DNA from: Stomoxys calcitrans
Lineage: Eukaryota > Arthropoda > Insecta > Diptera > Muscidae
Assembly (NCBI RefSeq): GCF_963082655.1
Contig: NC_081553.1
Coordinates: forward strand, 186,938,752-187,002,751
Direction: 5' to 3'
DNA length: 64,000 nucleotides
Both the position numbers and the translations under genes were made by a program. The notes under the pieces are model-generated. The model did no database searches. It saw only the letters and a program-made list of their open reading frames with translations, and had not been told where the DNA came from. Of the stretch, positions 45,443 to 54,515 are shown one piece after another. Numbering within the stretch: the stretch's first letter is position 1; each line of letters begins with the position of its first letter.

Positions 45443-45897
45443 ATGGGGGATTTTAGAGGAGTTATTTGCATACAGTGGAAACCAAATAAGTGAAATGCTA
45501 AAAACACATCAATTTGATGTCACTTATCCGTTTAATTCATTTAAACATAGTTCGGATAAGTGAAATTCGTTTGCAGTTAAGCGATATAAGCATAAGCGTA
45601 AGATTCAACGTCAACGTACTAATTATGTGTGAAATAATTTGAGTTGGAAAAGAGCAATGCTTCGTAAAATGGGGGATCTTAGAGGAGTTATTTGCGTACA
45701 GTGGAAACCGAATAAGTGAAATGCTGAACACACATTAATTTGGTTTCACTTATCCGTTCAATTCATTTAAACATAGTTCGGATAAGTGAAATTAGTTTGC
45801 AGTTAAGCGATATAAGCATAAGCGTAAGAGTCAACGTCAACGTACTAATTATGTGTAAAATAATTTGAGTTGGAAAAGAGCAATGCTTCGTAGAACT
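45443..45897 (+). repeat. 227-bp tandem duplication with pogo-like terminus and hairpin
   Basis: The unit beginning 'aatgggggattttagagg' is repeated after 227 bp ('tacagtggaaacc' at 45471 and 45698). Each unit has CAGTGGAAACC(A/G)AATAAG, which resembles the CAGT-starting termini of pogo-group elements, and an inverted pair TCACTTATCCG/CGGATAAGTGA separated by ~22 bases (about 45521-45563 and its copy). No matching right terminus was found, so the pogo assignment is tentative. Confidence 0.6.
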
Positions 45898-45979
45898 CTT
45901 CAATAAAATGAATCTTTCCAGTTTACAGCAGAAGTAAATAATTTTTAAAGATTTGGAAACAAATGTCTGCATCCATAAT

Positions 45980-46420
45980 GCATTGGCACCGGATATTCCT
46001 AGATACTCTGTCTGAGGTTCTGAGCTCCGCTGTCTGGGTCATGGCCTCTTGGGCTACTGGGTGCGGCTTAGGGATAAATGCCACTAAGAGTGAGTTGGTC
46101 TTGTTTTCGCAATGTCTAAGTCATGGCCTCTTGGGCTACTGGGTGCGGCTTAGGGATAAATGCCACTAAGACTGAGTTGGTCTTGTTTTCGCAATGTCTA
46201 AGTCATGGCCTCTTGGGCTACTGGGTGAGGCTTAGGGATAAATGCCACTAAGACTAAGTTGGTCTTGTTTTGGCAATGTAGGAGGGTGCCTGGTTTCAAA
46301 CAACGGAGTATGCAAGGGTCAGCGTGGGAACAACGGAAATCCAAATAGGGAGTGTAGAGAAAAAAAGGCTTTCGTGGCTCTCTATTCGTGCCCGTTGGCA
46401 GCATAAGGTTTAAGAACTGG
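45980..46420 (+). pseudogene. LINE RT fragment with 82-bp triplication
   Basis: The frame reads ASWATGCGLGINATKSELVLF, the conserved post-motif-C segment (G-L-x-I-N-x-x-K-T-E-L-V-L-F) of LOA/R1-like reverse transcriptases. The 82-bp segment encoding it occurs three times ('tcatggcctcttggg' at 46039, 46121 and 46203). As 82 is not a multiple of three, each repeat is in a different frame. Downstream bases to about 46420 continue the RT ('RRVPGFKQRSMQGSA'). Confidence 0.8.
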
Positions 46421-46484
46421 CTCTATATTTGTCTCCACCAAACAGAAGATGTTTGACAGTGAAATGACGACGATAGCACAGTTA

Positions 46485-46740
46485 AACGCATTAAAATACA
46501 ACGCTTGTGTTAGCTAGGTCATGTTGTCAGAATGGATGAAGAAGCTCCAGCAAAGAAGTTTTTTAAAAGCGGCCATAATAGAACACGCAAAAGGGGAAAA
46601 CCAAAACTCCTATGGAGCGACAAAGTGGAGAGAGACAACTGAGTGTCAGAGATTGGAGAAGAAACGCAGAAGATCGAGGCGTTTGAAAATCCACTCTATC
46701 TTGGGCTAGACTAATTATTTTTCTGCAATGGGCAACCAAA
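46485..46740 (+). pseudogene. RTE-like LINE ORF2 C-terminal fragment
   Basis: A plus-strand frame reads LGHVVRMDEEAPAKKFF, then NRTRKRGKPKLLWSDKVERD and EIGEETQKIEAF. L-G-H-V-x-R-M-D-E followed by R-K-R-G-R-P-x-L-R-W-x-D-x-V-E is the conserved C-terminal segment of the same LINE type as 26510-26930. One in-frame stop precedes it. Confidence 0.8.
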
Positions 46741-46805
46741 GTAAAGAAGACAGATTGGGTCTGGCAGTCTACATTGAGGACGCAGTTACTGAGATATGTT
46801 TCTGG

Positions 46806-47036
46806 CTATAAAAGCAAATTTGCCCATGAACATTTCTTTAAAGAACAAGGGTAAACTTCTCACATATCAATGAATGCTATCAGAGCTCCTTTTGGGGCAA
46901 AGTAGCTTACAAATGTCGCCAGCATTAGAAGGGGATAACCACCGTTGAAAATTTTTTCCGGTGTTCTTGCCAGAATTCGAACCCAGGTGTTCAGTGTCAT
47001 GGGTGGACATGCTAACCTCTGCGCTATTGTGGCCTG
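46806..47036 (-). mobile_element. SINE family 1, internally deleted
   Basis: Reverse copy: 'aaatttgcccatgaacattt', 'acttctcacatatcaatgaatg', a deletion that removes the TATAAAA and hairpin region, then 'gtcgccagcattagaagggg', box B 'agaattcgaacccagg' and 'gctaacctctgcgctattg' (box A). It abuts the LINE fragment at 47040. Confidence 0.85.
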
Positions 47037-47039
47037 TTT

Positions 47040-47840
47040 CCGACTGGTTTACCATTATACGGTCCTGCAGGCAGAGATCCGGGTTATCATAGAATGCGTG
47101 GCGTGATGTGGCATTAAAGCGAGACAGTAAGATGGACATCAGGGCTTTAACAACTAGGAAGTTGAGATCTTGGAATGTAAGGAGATTAACGCCTTCTCTG
47201 AAGTTCGGCCATATCGCAGTAAGGGGGAATAAAAGGGCAGACGATTTGGCCATGAAGGACAAAAGACTGCCATCGGTAGACTTGGTGAATCCTAACTCTT
47301 TCGAGGTGATCGGTGAGACAACAAAAATCCTATGCAGAGATCCGCATCGGCGAGTGAGGAGATTAACGCCTACTCTGAAGTTCGGCCATATCGCAGTAAG
47401 GGGGAATAAAAGGGCAGACGATTTGGCCATGAAGGACAAAAGACTGCCATCGGTAGACTTGGTGAATCCTAACTCTTTCGAGGTGATCGGTAGGATAGCG
47501 AAAATCCCATGGAGAGATCCGCATCGGCGAGTGAGGAGATTAACGCCATCTTTGAAGTTCGGCCATATCGCAGTAAGGGGGAATAAAAGGGCAGACGATC
47601 TGGCCATGAAGAACAAAAGACTGCCATCGGTAGACTTGGTGAATCCTAACTCTTTCAAGGTGATCGGTAGGACAACGAAAATACCATGGAGAGGTCCGCA
47701 TCGGTGAGGAAAATACTGAAATGAAGGACACATAGGACTACGGGCGCACTAATACAGGTTAGGTTGTGAACCATGTGTAGGGTAAATGGAGAAGATGATG
47801 AGACTTTGTGGCATTTCTTATATCACGCCGGTTTTAACGG
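47040..47840 (+). pseudogene. LOA/R1-like LINE RNase H to C-terminus, with in-frame 177-bp triplication
   Basis: Starts with YTVLQAEIRVIIECV (RNase H, compare 22345-22400). The motif FGHIAVRGNKRADDLAMKDK, the third RNase H block (H-x-G-x-x-G-N-x-x-A-D) with the first His region altered, is then present three times. The repeat landmark 'ggagattaacgcc' lies at 47181, 47358 and 47535, a period of 177 bp, or 59 codons. The units therefore stay in frame and form a 199-codon ORF at 47108-47707. Downstream, CRVNGEDDETLWHFLYHAG near 47775-47830 is the C-terminal zinc motif with its last Cys replaced. Confidence 0.82.
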
Positions 47841-47841
47841 C

Positions 47842-48400
47842 CAACACTAGGCGGCCATCTGACCGATCCCGAACGTTAAATAAAATGTTCATCGAACTCG
47901 CCTCTCAATAAGTCCATTGTTACGCGTGCTGTGTGGCATGTGGCACCTTGTTGACACCACATGACATGCAAGTCAAGCTCTTACATTTTAGGCAAAAAAC
48001 AAAAATTTAACATCATCACACTAGGCGGCCATCTGACCGATCCCGAACGTGAAATAAAATGTTCATCGAACTCGCCTCTCAATAAGTCCATTGTTACGCG
48101 TGCTGTGTGGCATGTGGCACCTTGTTGACACTACATGACATGCAAGTCAAGTTCTTACATTTTAGGCAAAAAAAAAAAGTTGAACATAATCTCACGATAG
48201 CGCTTACCATTCACAGTTACGTTAGGATTGGCATCATCTTTGAAGAAGTACGGTCCAATGATGCCACCAGCCCATAAACCCCAGCAAACTGTGACTATTT
48301 CTGGTTGCATTGATAGCTGTTGCAATGTTTTTCGCTGATCTTCACTCCAAAATGGACAATTCTGCTTATTTACGTAAACATTGAGCCAAAAAGAAGCGCG
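47842..48400 (-). pseudogene. Mariner-like transposase fragment, catalytic Asp deleted
   Basis: Minus strand: LNVYVNKQNCPFWSEDQRKT, LQQLSMQPEIVTVCWGLWAG, GIIGPYFFKDDANPNVTVNG and KRYREIM (48390-48185), then ELDLHVM, CQQGATCHTARVTMDLL, RGEFDEHFISRSGSVRWPP. These are the conserved blocks of the DDE domain of a Tc1/mariner-superfamily transposase common in insects. The expected Q-Q-D-G-A-T-C-H reads Q-Q-G-A-T-C-H: the second catalytic Asp codon is missing. The last ~174 bp is tandemly duplicated ('acactaggcggcc' at 47844 and 48018); both copies lack the Asp. One copy has a stop before C-Q-Q, the other a stop after E-H-F-I. No termini seen. Confidence 0.85.
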
Positions 48401-50105
48401 CGATTAACTATCTTAACAGAGCACGCATTTTAATAATAAAATTCAATATTGGCAAGCATTGTTTGTGTGTAAGACGATTCATGGTTATATTATAGACCAA
48501 ACTGAAGATGTTTGACAGTGAAACAAAACACGAAACGTGCGTGAGCTGTTTAAACCAGTGTTGCCGAAAAAAGATAAAAGCTAAAAAATCACCCTTTATT
48601 TCCACATTTGGGGGCAATTTAAGGGATTTTCTTTTTTTGTCAAAAACTATGGAATTGGAAGTTTCGATGGAAAATTGCGCCATAACTTCATTGTTATAGC
48701 AATTTTTTTTCAATATTTGATTTTAAAGAATTTCTGGCAAAATTCATATGTTTAAAGTTTTGTTAAGAAGTTAGTTAATCTTATTGTGTTTTAATAAATA
48801 TTAATTTTTTCTGAAATATAATCTTGAAGAAAAATAACAATAAATACGATTACAACAAACCTAATTCAATTGAATTAAAAATAAATCAATCAGCTCATAA
48901 ATATATTTACAATTTCAACAAAAATACTACCAAACCTAACTTTGTACAGTGTTTTTGTAATGATTGTATTTTTACAAATGAAATGAAATGATGATAATTT
49001 AAAATAATATTGGTAATAAAAATATTTAACGAAAAAGTAAAAAATTCAAAAGTTATTGTACTACTCACTTGCAGCTTGCATTATTAACATGCCAATCACA
49101 ATGAAATTCATATTGGCGGTGTAGTGAGGTCTTATTGTTGTTGCACTATACTATCTTGGTGGCAGCCGCAGCGGCAAATAAATGTGGTTTTGTTTCCTCT
49201 TCAAAGAAACGACAAAGTAATTTCTTTTTTTTTTTTTTTGCTTTATTACTGTTGTTGCTCTTTTGTTGAATTAAACGATTTCGATTTGTTTTTTTTTTTT
49301 ATTTTATGATTATTTTTTTCTCTTTGTGGATGATGCTTTGCTTTGATGCGTTTTAGAGCGTTTCAGACGATCCGTTACAAATACGTGCCAAATTTCCTTT
49401 CAAATGAACATTTCAATTTAAAAATTTCACATGAAATTGATATCTATAAAACGCGCGCGCGCCAATCTCTCACTCTCTTTCACTCAATCGGATCTCGTAA
49501 GCCCTGCTGCTGAAAGTGAAATTATTATGAATTGATGTCGTCTAGTTTTTGTCTTTATAATTTATGAATGAAATCCAAAAAAAAAAAAGATGGTCCAAAT
49601 TTCTAGAAAGATTACTTAATATTTTGATGTGATTATGCGTGTGCCTCTTTTTTTTTTTTTTTTGACCTATTGTTTTACATAGTAGTAGTTTTTTTTCTGA
49701 GCCAGTGGCGTTTTGGGGCTTGCCTTATTTACGTTTTCTTCACCTTCTTCTTGACTTCAAAGCCCATTGATATGTTAATTTATTTTCTTTTTCTTTCTTT
49801 CTTTATAGAAAATCAATTTTTTATTTGTCCCACAAAATGCACGCAGAACCGGTGTGGAATTTTTCGGCTAATTGTTGTTGTTCATATACAAAAAAAAAAC
49901 GCAAAGTGCCTTTTGGCATGTGCGTCTGCGGTTGTATGCGTACACACATAAAAACAAAATAACTTAACACTCTCTCTTTCCATATGAAGTCTATGGGTAT
50001 GTGTACTCTATGTTTGGCCGGTATGGCATAAGGGGTTAGTGAATATTTTTGCAACAGAGTTTCATCAAAAAATAAAATAAAATAAATACAATAAAATAAA
50101 ATAAT
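48401..50105. other. Anonymous AT-rich DNA, apparently single copy
   Basis: No dispersed repeat recognised across about 1.7 kb, unusual for this window. It has long poly-T tracts near 49219-49242, 49290-49300 and 49648-49664. A possible core promoter near 49445-49500 is listed separately. Open frames (for example 49670-49951) are F/L/I-rich and unconvincing. Confidence 0.5.
49445..49500 (+). promoter_or_regulatory. Weak candidate core promoter (TATA plus CT-rich initiator region)
   Basis: TATAAAA at 49445-49451 is followed by a run of alternating CG (gcgcgcgcgc). A CT-rich stretch containing TCACTC twice (49470 and 49480) matches the arthropod initiator TCA-K-T-Y loosely. The spacing from TATA (27 and 37 bases) brackets the usual ~31. 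A GTAAG donor-like sequence follows at 49497. No downstream exon can be shown, so this is only a candidate. Confidence 0.2.
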
Positions 50106-50110
50106 GAAAG

Positions 50111-50366
50111 CTACCGTAGCGCAGAGGTTAGCATGTTCGCCTATGACGCCAGGGTTCGAATCCTGGCGAGAACATCAGAAAAAAATTTTAGCGATGCTTA
50201 TCTGACATTTTTGCCATGTAAAAACTTCTCCCCAAAGAGGTGTCGCACTGAGGCACGCACTTCGAACTCAGCTATAAAAGGAGGCTCCTTATCATCATAA
50301 GTAAAAACTTGAATCGAACAGCACTTGATGATAAGTGAGAAGTTTGCCCCTGGTCCTTATTGGAAT
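50111..50366 (+). mobile_element. SINE family 1 in (TAAAA)n-like target
   Basis: Near-intact head (ctaccgtagcgcagaggtta; box B gggttcgaatcctgg), body with 'gaggtgtcgcactgaggcac' and 'agctataaaaggaggc', and tail 'gtttgcccctggtccttatt'. The last ~30 bases are missing. It lies between AAAAT-rich tracts (50065-50105 and 50366-50425) that may include its target duplication, but the low complexity hides the exact limits. Confidence 0.85.
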
Positions 50367-50431
50367 AAAATATAAAAAAATAAAATGAAATAAAACGAAA
50401 GAAAAAAATAATAAAATAAAAAGTTAATGTT

Positions 50432-52135
50432 TTTATACCCACCACCGAAGGATGGGGGTATATTCATTTTGTCATTCCGTTAACAACACATCGAAATATC
50501 CATTTCCGACTCTCTAAAGTATATATATTCTCGATCAGCGTAAAAATCTAAGACGATATAGACATGTCAGTCCGTCTGTCTGTTGAAATCACGATTAAGG
50601 CTTCAAAAATAGAGATATTGAGCTGAATCTTTGCACAGATTCTTTTTTTGTCCATAAGCAGGTAAGGTTCGAAGATGGGCTATATCGGACTATATCTTGA
50701 TATAGCTCCCATATAGACCGATCGGCCGATTTAGGGTCTTAGGCCCGTCTTGCTGTTGAAATCATGATTAAGGCTTCAAAAATAGAGATATTGAGCGGAA
50801 ACTTTGCAGAGATTCTTTTTTTGTCCATAAGCAGGTAAAGTTCGAAGATGGGCTATATCGGACTATATCTTGATATAGCCCCCATATCATCGGTCGATCG
50901 GCCAAATTAAGGGTCTTAGGCCCATAAAAGCCACATTTATTATCCGAAATTTAAGACAGTGAGTTGTGTTAGGCCCTTCGACCTCCTCCGTGAATTTGGC
51001 TCAGATCGGTCTAGATTTGGATATAGCTGCCATATAGACCGATCCTCCGATTTAGGGTCTTAGGCCCATAAAAGCCACATTTATTATCTGATTTTGCTGA
51101 AATATGCGACAGTGAGTTGTGTTAGGCCCTTCGACATCCTTCGTGAATTTGGCTCAGATCGGTCTAGATTTGGATATAGCTGACATATAGACCGATCCGC
51201 CGATTTAGGGTCTTAGGCCCATAAAAGCCACATTTATTATCCGATTTTGCTGCAATTTAGGAAAGAGAGATGTGTTAGGCCCTTAGACATTCTCCGTGAA
51301 CTTGATTCAGATCGGTCCAGATTTGGATATAGCTGCCATATAGACCGATCTACCTATTTAAGGGCTTAGGCCCATAAAAGACACATTCTTTATCCGATTT
51401 TGCTGAAATTCGGGACAGTGAGTTGTCTTAGGCCCTTCGACATCTTTCTTTAATTTGCACCTGAGCCGATCAGATTTGGATATAGCTGCCATATAGACCG
51501 ATTTCTCGATTTAAGGTTTTGGGCCCATAAAAGGCGCATTTATTGTCCGATGTTGCCGAAATTTGGAATGGTGAGTTAAGATAAGCCCCTTGACCTACTT
51601 CTGCATTATGGCACAGATCGGTCCAGGTTTGGATATAGCTGCCATATAGACCGATCTCTGGGTTCTATGTTTTGGGCCTATAAAAGGCGCATTTATTGTC
51701 TAATTTCGCCGAAGTTTGGAACAGTGATTCATCTGCAATTTGGTCTAGATCGATCAAGATTTGCATAAAGCTGCCATATAGACCGATATCTTGATTTAAA
51801 GTCTTGGCCCCAAAAAAGCTGCATTTATAATCCGACTTAACTGAAATTTGATACATTGAATTATGTTAGGCTTTTCGATATCCATGTTGTATATGGTTCT
51901 GATCGGTTTAGTTTTAGATAAAGCTACTAAAAAGATTAATAGTTTGCTATACATAATTCAACAATGACTTGTACTTATTAGTATTTGGTCCAAATCGGAT
52001 CATATTTCGATATAACTGCTACGGAACAAAAGAAATGCAATTTTCACATGATTTTGTTGAAAGGTGGTTTACATATATACCCGATGGTGTGTATCCAAAG
52101 TTCGGCCCGGCCGAACTTAACGCCTTTTCACTTGT
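50432..52135 (+). mobile_element. DINE-1/Helentron-like element, subfamily I, complete
   Basis: Left end 'tttttatacccaccaccgaa', 'ctctaaagtatatatattct', 'catgtcagtccgtctgtctg'. The first ~190 bases after this are duplicated ('aggcttcaaaaatagagata' at about 50598 and 50769). Monomers with 'ggatatagctg' at 51019, 51172 and 51325 keep the 153-bp period. The right end has a perfect hairpin AGTTCGGCCCGGCCGAACT (52099-52117) and 'cgccttttcacttgtt'. Together with 36927-38757 it defines the complete subfamily I element. Confidence 0.85.
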
Positions 52136-52193
52136 TAAATGTTACTCCTTTCGATAAAAAATCAATGCGATTAATATTTAGAAAAAAATAACT

Positions 52194-52274
52194 AAAAGAC
52201 TTAAGAAACAAACTCGTTATCTCAGCCATTACTAAAGGAGTCTTTAAATCGAAAAAGTTTGTGTCCTCAGTCTT
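52194..52274. repeat. Palindromic ~80-bp hairpin element, copy 1
   Basis: Left arm AAAAGACTTAAGAAACAAAC (52194-52213) and right arm 'gtttgtgtcctcagtctt' (52257-52274) are imperfect inverted repeats around a ~43-base loop. Same family as 57312-57389, but with a different loop. Confidence 0.7.
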
Positions 52275-52302
52275 CTTATTATTCGGCCAAGTTCATTTTT
52301 TT

Positions 52303-52550
52303 TTAAATAAAATAAAATAAAATAAAATAAATTAAAATAAAATAAAATAAAATAAAATAAAATAAAATGAAATAAAATAAAATAAAATAAAATAATAAAA
52401 TAAAATAAAATTAAATAAAATAAAATAAAATAAAATAAAAAAAAATAAAATAAAATAAAATAAAATTAAATTAAATAAAATAAAATAGAATAAAATAAAA
52501 TAAATTAAAATAAAATGAAATAAAATAAAAAAATATAAAAAAAATTGTGT
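52303..52550. repeat. (TAAAA)n simple repeat
   Basis: About 245 bases of near-perfect TAAAA pentanucleotide repeat with occasional single-base changes. It lies between two copies of the palindromic hairpin element. Confidence 0.95.
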
Positions 52551-52651
52551 ACAAACATTAAAATTTTTGCTTTTTTTCTAAATGGGCTTCTTTTTTACTT
52601 GTGTTAAAAAATCAATGAGATTAAATAAAAAAACCCAAAAGGATGTTAAAC

Positions 52652-52730
52652 AAAAGACTTAAGGCACAAACTTGTTGTCATAGCTCTGGGGCTTTCATGA
52701 AGAAAATCAAGTTTGTATCTTCAGTCTTTT
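52652..52730. repeat. Palindromic ~79-bp hairpin element, copy 2
   Basis: Left arm AAAAGACTTAAGGCACAAAC (52652-52671) and right arm GTTTGTATCTTCAGTCTTTT (52711-52730) pair imperfectly. As in copy 1, an 'aaaaatcaatg(c/a)gatta' block lies 30-50 bases upstream, so the flank is shared by these two copies. Confidence 0.72.
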
Positions 52731-52744
52731 GTTTATCGATATAA

Positions 52745-53012
52745 AAGACCAAACGTGCTAAGTTCGGCCGGGCCAAACCGTGGGAACCTAACACCTTCAA
52801 GCTTCTAGGGGTCGTAGAAGGCTAATCAAAAGAACGGTTTTCATGAGAGCTAGGTTAGGTTATACTTTGCATGAATGTTGGAAATTATAACAAAACACTG
52901 AATGAATTGAAATATAATCGGAAGATCGGTTTATATGGGAGCTATATCAGGTTATGAACTTATTTAAACCATACTTGGCATAATTGTTGGGAGTCAACAA
53001 AACATTTCATGC
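52745..53012 (-). mobile_element. DINE-1/Helentron-like element, subfamily II, right end fragment
   Basis: 'acgtgctaagttcggccggg' with hairpin 'ttcggccgggccaaa' (one arm worn) and one to two monomers ('tttatatgggagctatatcagg', 52930-52951). It stops at 'catttcatgcaaaatta', where the LINE ORF1 sequence begins. Confidence 0.72.
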
Positions 53013-53014
53013 AA

Positions 53015-53775
53015 AATTAGGAAGAGACGGATAAACCAGAGGGATGAGCAATCTGTCCCCAGCCTTTAAGTAAAGGTGGTATTTCTGATTCAGAGATGAA
53101 GACAGCGGGATGTCGGCAGTAGTGAGTGAAGGCTTTGCTTAGCTCACAAGAAGACCGAGAAAGCGATCCGGTGCACGAAAACAGAGGAGTATGCACCGAC
53201 AGCGCCATTCGGCGGAAGTGCAGCATGATCGTGGGGGTAGAATTGACATTCGAAGCACTTCAACGGACGCTGGAAAGAGAATCGGATCTCCCAAAGAGCA
53301 TAACACTGCTAAAACGCTGAAAAAGAGAGCTCCCCGCCTTTAAGTACACTAGGAAGACCAAGCCAGCCCTTTCTCAATGGAAATTCCCGACAGTCTTCTG
53401 CGAAGGGAGACAAAGTCGGAAACGAAACGAAGGAAGCGCGCTCGGTCCCCGAGTCTTCGTGGAGGACTGGGACTTCCAAAGAGATGTCACATTCATCACG
53501 GAAGGGGAAAATGGTCGCTGAGAAAGATTAGGAGCCGACCTCTTACCCCAGAGAGGCTGGGAAACACAATAGAGACGAGCTGACGTATGCAGTCATCGAT
53601 ATCAGCAGTGCATCTGATAGCATTCAAACAGATTGTCGATCTCAAGTGAATGATCTGGTTAACGAGGGGATTTTCGACTTTGTGTGAAACTCTGAAGTAT
53701 CCCCTGCTCCTTAATGGAATGTTCAGAAGTAACCCCTATTCCTTAATGGGATTTTCATGGAAAATTTGGTAGTTG
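53015..53775 (+). pseudogene. LOA-type LINE ORF1, N-terminal part (probable)
   Basis: Charged, low-order coding such as RRETKSETKRRKRARSPS (53395-53450) followed by GLGLPKRCHIHH, and then DELTYAVIDISSAS read across 53575-53625, is typical of the basic N-terminal half of ORF1 in this LINE group. The DUF4780-like C-terminal part follows at 54106 after an inserted SINE. A 5'-truncated SINE tail scrap (53698-53775) lies at its end. It is flanked by AACTCTGAAG at 53688-53697 and 53776-53785, which looks like a target duplication. Confidence 0.5.
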
Positions 53776-53785
53776 AACTCTGAAG

Positions 53786-54095
53786 ATGCCACGGTAGCAC
53801 AGGAGTTAGCATGTCCACCTGTGACGCTAAACGCCTGGTTTCGAACCCTGGCAAGAACATCAGAAAAAATTTGTCAGCGGTGGTTATCCCATTCTAATGC
53901 TGGCGACATTTAAAAAAAATGGTGTGGCAGCCATGTAAAAACTTCTCCCCAAAGAGGTGTCGCATTGCGGCACGCCGCTCGGACTCGGCTATGAAAGGGA
54001 GGTCCTTATCATAGAGCTTTAAAACTTGAATCGAACAGCAGTCATTGATATGTGAGAAGTTTGCACTTAATGGAATGTTCATGGGCAAATTTGCA
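53786..54095 (+). mobile_element. SINE family 1, full length, inside LINE ORF1
   Basis: Head 'gccacggtagcacaggagtt' (box A with one extra base), box B 'ggtttcgaaccctgg', body 'gaggtgtcgcattgcggcac' and 'gctatgaaagggagg', tail 'aatggaatgttcatgggcaa'. It sits immediately after a second SINE tail scrap, so two SINE insertions hit nearly the same point of the LINE. Confidence 0.88.
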
Positions 54096-54105
54096 GAGGG
54101 TCCAC

Positions 54106-54515
54106 CCATACAAATGATGAGCTGCGAGTATAGAGGGCACATCTTTATGCTGGGCTTTATGTCTGCAAAATGTATTGATACCGCCAAAAAGCTCATTGGA
54201 AGTATCCACACATCTATGGAGGGCACAAAGCTCGAGTCGGTAAGAATGATAGACATCTCACAGAATACAAAAGCAACGGTCCTCATCAAGGAATGGGGCA
54301 GCAAATTCGCGACGGAACGCATGGTGGGATTCTAAGGCAAGCAAAACCAATGTTTGATCACGAAGAAATGGGAGGTCTTCCACAGGGAGCAGAAGGAGGA
54401 AGGAACTCTCCTTGTGGTTGGCATTGATCAAGCCTACGTGACAAATTTAGCTAAGAATAAAGGCGTGGCATACTAAGGAACCAGGCAGTCTGTTTCAAGA
54501 TTGGAAAGACTAGGA
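54106..54515 (+). pseudogene. LOA-type LINE ORF1, DUF4780-like C-terminal domain
   Basis: The frame reads SCEYRGHIFMLGFMSAKCID, TAKKLIGSIHTSMEGTKLES, then TERMVGF before a stop near 54333. It continues in the +1-shifted sense with NQCLITKKWEVFHREQKEEG and LLVVGIDQAYVTNLAKNKGV (54345-54475). The order of elements matches the ORF1 fragment at 14866-15300 (W-x-x-F/I-x2-R/E core, hydrophobic V-x-G-I-D strand). One frame break and a shifted end show it is inactive. Confidence 0.7.

Noticed and set aside
45443..45897. Complete pogo-type transposon
   Set aside because: Only one kind of terminus (CAGTGGAAACC) is present, in the same orientation twice, with no inverted partner and no transposase.
46867..47733. 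Longest open frame in the window (288 codons, minus strand)
   Set aside because: It is the antisense of an RNase H fragment triplicated in units of 177 bp and runs into a SINE. Its length comes from the in-frame repeat period.
5908..54095. tRNA-like sequences with box A and box B at several places
   Set aside because: They are heads of dispersed SINEs with shared non-tRNA bodies and target duplications. No cloverleaf acceptor stem closes, so they are not tRNA genes.
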